Shown one piece after another: positions 57,177-64,000 of a DNA stretch of 64,000 nt. The stretch lies in the NCBI GenBank assembly GCA_008508345.1, contig QNGE01000148.1, positions 340,261-404,260 of the forward strand. The letters run 5' to 3'. The number at the start of each line of letters is the position of its first letter. Positions within the stretch are counted from its first letter, which is position 1. The notes beneath the pieces were generated by a model. The model saw only the letters and a list, made by a program, of their open reading frames with translations, was not told the DNA's origin and did no database searches. This DNA is from Paragonimus westermani. Taxonomy: Eukaryota > Platyhelminthes > Trematoda > Plagiorchiida > Troglotrematidae. The position numbers and the translations under genes are program-made.

Positions 57177-59551
57177 TATGATATTACCATATACTTGAAT
57201 CTACTTTGAGTAAAATCTTGTTAAAAATTTAGTCTATCACAGTGTATGCTCGGTAGCAGCGGATAAGAAATTTTTGCATACGATTGACCAGCCACACCTG
57301 TATTCAAGTACGGTGGTCCAGAAGGAAAGCTCCTCAAACTTAGTGATTTTCAAGCCGTAATGCTTTCAAGATTTGTTAGGTTTTCATAAATCCACATAAG
57401 TTGGTCTTGTTGTCAGTAATAACTCAATATTAGTTTAGAATAAGTCAGTAGTTCACTACATCAGTCCTTGTGTCACGAATATCAACTCGTTCCTAAGTGA
57501 AATAAGATTTCTGAAATTCATAACTAGGGAGAAAGAATCAGTCTTGAACTATCAAATTAATGGCCTGGTGGTCCATGCCTATTGAGGACAATACAAAATT
57601 TACTAATAGATTAATCAGTATCAGATTCAAGAAGTGAATACTGCCTCCTCAACCGATGAAGTCAGTCACAGATTTGATGTTGACATTTTTTAATTGAAAC
57701 AATGAGGAAAATTTCCGTTATTCATTTAATATATGTGTGAATACCGAGCTAGCGGATACGGTGATCATATGCAATACTCAACTGACTAATTTACAACTGG
57801 ATAAGAATTACAAAAAAGGACATCATGGATCTCCCTCCTGACTAGCTGTTCCTGATGGTTGGGAAGAGTGATGTTCTTCTGAACCGCTGTTTTTTGTTTT
57901 CATTATAACACTAACAGTCAGGGTGGGTTTAAGGCAGAATTCACGATACCAGGTATACCAGTGTTGTAACTCTAGGCCACAGACAATCACTTTAGCAAAC
58001 CAGTATTCCAACAAATTAACCAATCAGGATAGCACTAAAGTGCCCGATCAGACTTATAATAAACACCCGAGTAAAACAAGCTATTTAAGAGTGTTACGCG
58101 GTAGAGCAAATAAAATATATATGCAGTGAAGGAGAGAATAAGTGAATGGCAATAACTTCTGTGATTATCAGCCAGCAGCATTTGTACAGCTTTGAATGTA
58201 TAATGAGGACGTGATAGATAGAAGTGAAAGAGTCTGTAGGATTTATTGGTTGGCTAGACTCCATTTTGTGGGCAGCTTTTGAGGAAGAGCGGGAGTTTAC
58301 AAGCCACTAGTTAGCCCCGTCGGATAATGCTGCCAAATGCGTTCAAGCAATTGTCGTTTGGTACGGCCTACGAGGCTGGTTCAACAGGACTAATGAAAAT
58401 GGTGTACACAGTAAGAGAGAGCATAAAGGTGCATTGTATATTACAACTTAGACCTCCAAACTAATACGGAACTTAACCGAAGCATAGTTTGGGTACAAAA
58501 TACCACAGTCCCACAGACTCACTTTCCTGTCTATCTAGTCCGTGATATACACTCAAAGCAAGTCAAATGTCGCTTGTTTGGAATCGCAGAGATCGCTATT
58601 CGCTTAATGTCAACCCTACTGAAAAACGTTTCGTCAAAACAGTGAATCACCCACAATGTCGTGTCTATGTCCGGAAGGAACAGATTGCGCAGTCATGATC
58701 CATGTCCTAGAGGCGACATGCAGAACCAAATCAACCAATAGGAAAGTTGGGGCTTTGGGACCAATAAGAGCATGGCGTTTTACTGCTGCGCCTGCTCTAC
58801 GAAACAACCCAAGAAAACTCAAGTTGATTAAAACCACTCAGTCCCGTTAGTGTCGTCTCTCATTTCAGGAGCTGGTGAACTCTTAGCAGTAAGGACGAAG
58901 TGAACTCTCTTAAGCAGAAGCTCGCACCAACATGATTATAAATAGCTGCCTGATACTAATGTGAGATATGCATTTGATAAACACGTTGTGATGGTTATGG
59001 AAGGAATTGTAGAGAACTGTGTTAGTTGCCCTATCAACGACGTTGAAATGATTAAAAGAAATGTTTAGACTGCAATACACAGCTTGTCCATTCAAGACAT
59101 CGAGCGATTTGAAGAAACGATGCAAATTAAAGAGTCTTCCGCCGCCGAACAACTTCGTAAGGTTGTTCGCGATTATTAACTGCTCAAAGCAATAAACAGA
59201 GGAACGGCGAAATTTTAACCGGAAATCAGTAACCTGCTTTGTTCTAGAGAGTATACTAAGAAAAAAGATTGTGAGATAATGACAAGATTAGGAATTGGTG
59301 TAATGTTTGACCTAACTGACATGGGATACGGAAGGGTAAAACTCTACAATAATCCCTTAAAAATTTAATTCTTTCGTACGGACCTACAGTCGCGCTAATA
59401 GAAACTTTCTTTCAGAATAATTCTGTCCACCTTTATGGGTGCTAGTCAACTGTTGTTGATGACAAACTGAAGAACACTTCTGAAACGCGTATCAGGCTTT
59501 GACTTGTTTTCCTTTGTAGAACCCAAACCTCCTAGCGTTTTTCTCGATTAG
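57177..59551. other. Intergenic stretch
   Basis: A minus-strand frame at 57823-58023 ending SSQPSGTASQEGDP is mildly protein-like but has no supporting splice site or family. Nothing else was recognised. Confidence 0.35.
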
Positions 59552-59692
59552 TTCGTGTCATGTACCGTCGCAAGTATCTGATTCTTCCTCCGCATCACTT
59601 TATCAAAGGTACTAAGTCCAAATTTTTCCCTTCGAGCCAGTCAAAAAAACACCCGGAAATGCATAGGCTTTTTCTTTCTATGAATCCCATAG
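59552..59692 (+). CDS. Candidate symmetric exon, unidentified
   Basis: 141 nt, phase 1 at both ends, between a CTCGATTAG acceptor and a strong donor (CCATAG/GTAAGG). It encodes VMYRRKYLILPPHHFIKGTK, SKFFPSSQSKKHPEMHRLFL then SMNPI. The frame also reads on past the donor to a TAA at 59799 (KEITAFVNENLGKS, YRKTYAQLCGAVRA), so an 80-codon unspliced ORF from ATG 59560 is an alternative. Basic; no family recognised. Confidence 0.27.
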
Positions 59693-60286
59693 GTAAGGAA
59701 ATAACAGCGTTCGTTAATGAAAATCTGGGCAAAAGCATGAGGTATACAGAAAGATACCGGAAAACATATGCACAGCTTTGCGGAGCCGTACGCGCTTAAG
59801 AGACGGGTCTCCTGATAATCACTTGCACAAACGTTGATGTCCTGTTTCTAACTCTCTCTGTCTACTTTCCATCGTCTCCTGTGATATGAATTGTAATTAT
59901 TTCCAACGTTTGTCCTTGTAACTTTTAACGTTGAAGCACAAAGATAACTACGGACTTCGCCTGTGTGCATTAGATTAAAAAACAGATCTCATTCTCTCGC
60001 AGCCAACTGAACGCAAATTAAAACGTACGGTCATCTAATTTTTCAAAGGCTGATAAGTTGACAAATGTTTTGCCTTATCCCAGACATCTTTATTCGACTA
60101 CATCGATTACTGGTAATAAAGACCATACTGCGAAAGCATCCAAGATTTTATTCTTAACGCCTGACTACTTTTGATCATATGTATCAAACAACATAGAGAA
60201 TGGATACTGTCTCTGTACGTCTTGTCTCGCTTTGCTTCCTTGCTTTATTCTTCAGTGCACTACGTAATGAATTTTTTTCGTCTCAG

Positions 60287-60351
60287 ATATGTGCGCTACA
60301 ACAGTCAGATTGATGAAGTGGGCAAAATTGATTTCTATATTCAAACTTACG
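60287..60351 (+). CDS. Candidate exon, unidentified
   Basis: 65 nt after a strong acceptor (TTTTTTTCGTCTCAG) up to a GTAGCA donor. It encodes YVRYNSQIDEVGKIDFYIQT then Y. The frame continues to TAG at 60419 if unspliced. Its phase does not join directly with the exon at 59552. Confidence 0.18.
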
Positions 60352-60995
60352 GTAGCAGAAAAACGGATGGTGCTCATTTTATTTCTACCAGCCGCAAACA
60401 CACAATACCAGACAGTTAGGGAAATGGGTATACACACATTCAGATCAAATATCATGTAGCCGACAGGTAGCTATCACCCTGAGGCACACGACATTTTCGC
60501 GTTGGTTTGGGTCAACATAGCTTCGCTAAGGACTTAAGACTCTGTAACTTGGAACTCCGATTGTTTGATAATGGTTTGAATAAACCAAATTTGTCGAGTC
60601 GGTGACCTGTTATCATAAGATTTTCAGCAGCCGATAGAGTTGGACTTTGCATAGCAGGTCCACTGCTTTGAGACTGATGTATCGTGATAACTTAATACAA
60701 CACATGTCTTCTTGTCCTGATGCTATGGGAGGACACATATTCACGATGCCATATTTGGGGGACGATAGGTTCAGAGTTGTTACACTGAAAAATACTTATT
60801 GATTAGTCAGCCGTTAACAGTTTCGCTTCATTCCGTCACATCCATCCACTGGCTGAACTGTTCAGATAGACTATCGATTCAGCCAGGCTGAGGCAAGGTA
60901 CGCAAATTGCATGAACACATCACCTCTGATTACGTAACATCGATGCAAGCAACGCAATTCTGACAGCCTCATCGGTGTTTACTGTTTTATTTCAG

Positions 60996-61366
60996 GTGGC
61001 CATTGGTTGATTACCTGGGTTATAATAGACCAATCAAAAAGTTTCATAAGTATTAACTCGGTGCTTACATTTGTTCTGATGATTGACCGCGTTTCACGTG
61101 TTGTAACCACCTTCCGTGATGTGTCTGAATTAACTGTGCGATCTTTTCTGGTGTTTGGGCCATACACTCCGGAGCATAATCTTCCTTTCCCCATCAGAGA
61201 CCAGTTATTCTTTTACCTTGATTCACAAGGTTCTGTATCACGAGAACAAAGGCCATTTCTTTTCTACTATGCATTTTGTACAGCTTTTTTATCGGTCAAC
61301 CGGAGAAAGAAGTATCTAGCCACTTCGCTTTCTGATTACAATCACGATAATGTGCACACAGAGTAA
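60996..61366 (+). CDS. Candidate terminal exon, unidentified
   Basis: After a good acceptor (TGTTTTATTTCAG) one frame stays open for 122 codons to a TAA at 61366. It includes INSVLTFVLMIDRVSRVVTT, FRDVSELTVRSFLVFGPYTP and REQRPFLFYYAF. This is the longest acceptor-anchored frame in the right part of the window. No family recognised, and length alone does not exclude chance. Confidence 0.22.
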
Positions 61367-62024
61367 ACAATAGGCTGTAAATTCTCGCAAACTTTACAAA
61401 GTGGCCTTTGATTATCAAACAATTCAACTATAAAACTAAGTTAGATTTCAGAGGGTCACAAGGCTGACGATAACTAGCAGAGAGATGACGGATGGATGCT
61501 TTAGCTGTCATGCTGGTTTTATTCTAGGTCTAGTTATAATCTCACTGTTTTTTCTGTGTAAGGAGACTAAAGTTATAAATCATTCAGAAATCACTGTATT
61601 CATAATTGTATCACGCTTTTGTGATCATCGGTGTCTACTACATCAATGCTTTCTAGCGGGTTTAAACTGAATTTCCGTATGGCGTGACAACATAACCAAC
61701 AATCACCTAATGCTCTATTACACAAAGGGCCCTGTAAAAACCTGACCAGTAAACTTACAGATATCCATTATAAGTTGAAGTTGGCAGCCACTTAATTTGG
61801 AATATGTTTGATGATGGATGAGAACTTGGTTTCTTCCACCAATACTACACCTGTTACCATAGTAATCAAGCTAGTTGTGTCGTTATGGTACCATATTTGT
61901 CGGTGCGTGATGGGTAACTAAATAACCAAGATTGTCCACTGTGCGCAGCAAAGTACCAGTCACCCTTAGTAATCATTTCGTGACCGACAACATCTGCACT
62001 GACGAGCAGTCTGGGACTTATATG
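61367..62024. other. Intergenic stretch
   Basis: No feature recognised. Confidence 0.4.
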
Positions 62025-62235
62025 ATCCAATCTGAACACCGCTCATATTTGATGTCCGCTTTGGCCTCCTGATGCACAATTTAGTCAGCCGCTTGCCAAC
62101 AAAATCGTTGAGCTGAGCTGTCTCTATTGTTACAGCTCAACACAGTTGTACGTATTTATTAAAACCGGGGATTAAACTCGGACCCGCCTTGTGATGACTG
62201 TTCTGACTAATGTGCTGTCGAGCGCCTGTTAGGCA
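62025..62235 (-). repeat. tRNA-headed SINE-like repeat
   Basis: The minus strand has a B-box-like GAGTTTAATCCCC and a tail resembling the tail of the SINE at 44716 (plus strand gaacaccgctcatatttgatg). The body between them is different, so this is a diverged copy or a related family. Confidence 0.4.
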
Positions 62236-62269
62236 AAACCGATTTGTCGGAATCAAATATCTCGTCGTA

Positions 62270-62350
62270 TTTGTGTTCGGGATGGTGAGCTAGTTCAAAT
62301 CCTGGCGACGGTAAGTGTATGGAATGCTGCTGAGTTCTGGGGAGTTTGAA
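62270..62350 (+). repeat. Fragment of tRNA-headed SINE-like repeat
   Basis: B-box-like tagttcaaatcctgg is followed by a body resembling other copies (gtatggaatgctgctgagttct; compare gatatgaaatactggcgagttct at 63186). Confidence 0.35.
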
Positions 62351-63063
62351 GCTTGAATGCTTCTTTCCATAAAGTTTGGTTGAATCATCTGTCTAAACGC
62401 GAAAACTGCAAGCAAACGGGAATTGTGTCCTTCTTCGGTTGTAGTTCATACGTTCCCAACTAGAATAACATTTAGAATCACATTACCATCCGTTTCAAAA
62501 TTTATTTAATCAACCTGCTAACTGCTAATCTGGTCGGTGCTTTCAGCTTGATCCTTCATTAGAAATGTATCACCCTATCGGTATCTTATTTTGCTCACCA
62601 GTTCGTCTGTTGTCTCACCGATCCTCAGTCAAATGGAACAGAGTTGTGTTTACGGCAATACTCACCCGAGCACAGGCCTAAGCAACTGGATTCAGATGGG
62701 GCTAAAAATGAACACATGAATTAGACATCACTTAAAACTGATCCCATTTGCCACATTCCCATAAAGTTTTAATCAGTCCCTTTCGAAATAATCCACCATA
62801 CACGACTTACATTGTTCTCAGAAAAAAGCTCACTGAAAAGTCTGTGGGGATGCGACAGTCACATTCAAGGGAACGATGTTCAATCTACTTAAACCAAAGT
62901 CCCTTGCTATTCAATAGTAGTAAAAATATCGTCCAAGTTAAGTGATTACTGTGAAACTCATGTGGATAGAAGTCCTAGCTGTGAGGTCATCGATTTGAAT
63001 TAACGAGACTGTTGCTGTGCCTCGTCCTGAAACAATCGAGTAATCTGAGCACTACTCACAGTG

Positions 63064-63240
63064 ACGTGGCTTAGCGCTTGCACAGGCTAATTCGGCCATG
63101 CGTCATATGAGTTTGTTGTTTGTCTAGCTCAACACGGCTGCCTCTTGACGGTGTGACCAGGATTCAAATCCCCGATGTGGCAAGGATATGAAATACTGGC
63201 GAGTTCTAACGAAAGTAAAACTCGATCGTTGTGCTTTTTT
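63064..63240 (+). repeat. tRNA-derived SINE copy
   Basis: A-box-like TGGCTTAGCGC near 63067 and B-box-like GGATTCAAATCC at 63160-63171 are followed by the family body GCAAGGATATGAAATACTGG then CGAGTTCTAACG, AAACTCGATCGTTGTGC. The box spacing is longer than in a tRNA, suggesting an insertion. Confidence 0.6.
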
Positions 63241-64000
63241 TCGACAGGAACTGACAAAATTGCACTGAAACTTGACAGCCGCTGTCATTGGTGGTGTTTC
63301 TAGATTTCTAAAGGCCATAATCTCTTGCTACTCATTGGCATTGAACGCTTACTCAAAATAGTAGCGAAACGGATGACGCTACCTACCGTAAGGTGCGTCA
63401 CAGTAAACATTACCTGCAAATATTTCCAGAGGAGGACAAGAAACCGGTGCCGGTGAGGAAAATACTGTTGAGTAAACGAACAGTCGTAAGTCGTTCATTC
63501 AAAATAAGCTATTTCACAACACTGTTTCAATAGGAACAACAGCTAAGAGGGGTAACAACATTGTTACATCAAGTAACTATGAAAGGAGTGTCAATAAATC
63601 ATTATCTCCGTTTTGATCGACTTAATGGTTCTGTAGAACGATGGGGCTTCATGGCATCGCACATCAGTCTCTCGACACTAGACTGACCGGTCTGCCCAAC
63701 ACTACTATTGAAGTTAAATGGAAAGCAAGAAGTTTTAGACTACGTGAACTGAGCAAAAATGATTATCAAGTAGATCGCCTCATTACACGGTATAATCAGT
63801 GGTCATATCTCGTTCACGCTCCCTATCTATAGCATGAATATTGAAGATGAACTTTAAAGCCGTACACATCAAGGTGTAACACAATACACCATCCAGGATC
63901 TGGGCACAACTCACAGCATACGACACCAAGTTCACGAACGTCCACTTACTAAAACCGAAGTATCCGAAGTAAAACAAAAACCCACTGACATCATCATCAT
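63241..64000. other. Terminal stretch
   Basis: No gene recognised up to the end of the window. Confidence 0.4.

Noticed and set aside
1..64000. CRISPR arrays, operons, bacterial promoters or viral genes
   Set aside because: The window is intron-containing eukaryotic DNA; none of these was seen.

Overview
This is eukaryotic genomic DNA: genes split into small exons with GT/AG junctions, introns of 37 nt to about 6 kb, roughly 42% GC by eye, tRNA-derived SINEs, a Gypsy relic and several Penelope-like retroelements (PLEs) with GIY-YIG tails. The mix of very long introns, a few tiny introns and EN-containing PLEs fits a flatworm, most likely a digenean trematode. That is inference from style, not from a species-specific marker.

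The left 36 kb are dominated by one plus-strand gene that enters the window already in progress and ends at a TAA at 36448. I reconstruct 18 exons whose phases all match, giving 994 codons plus stop. The order is a run of EGF-like modules with one module per symmetric phase-1 exon (1-16597), a four-module EGF exon (20135-20635), one Ig-like exon (22033-22320), a YWTD-type beta-propeller over four exons (23433-34234), and a C-terminal six-cysteine EGF with a CxCPDN ending (36324-36448). EGF rod, propeller and terminal EGF with this ending match the C-terminal part of nidogen (entactin), the basement-membrane linker. The N-terminal NIDO and G2 domains would lie upstream of the window. The Ig domain is not part of the usual nidogen layout.

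The nidogen introns carry mobile-element debris: a 5'-truncated PLE (9216-9552, minus), a decayed Gypsy PR-RT-RNase H relic (about 11150-12560, plus), SINE pieces, and a second PLE (18549-18960, minus) whose body falls in a 683-base run of N (17866-18548). A (GTT)n microsatellite of about 160 bp follows the nidogen stop codon.

The right half (36.5-64 kb) has no gene I can name. It holds a nearly complete but inactivated PLE on the minus strand (41661-44368) flanked by inverted terminal repeats that carry a hammerhead-ribozyme-like core, several SINE copies, and several candidate exons of unidentified genes. The best of these is a minus-strand four-exon model (50532-51586) with a signal peptide and a 37-nt first intron. 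Just below it is a two-exon model with a 49-nt intron (49724-50144). Other candidates are given with low confidence. Much of the rest is intergenic or degenerate sequence without a recognisable feature.
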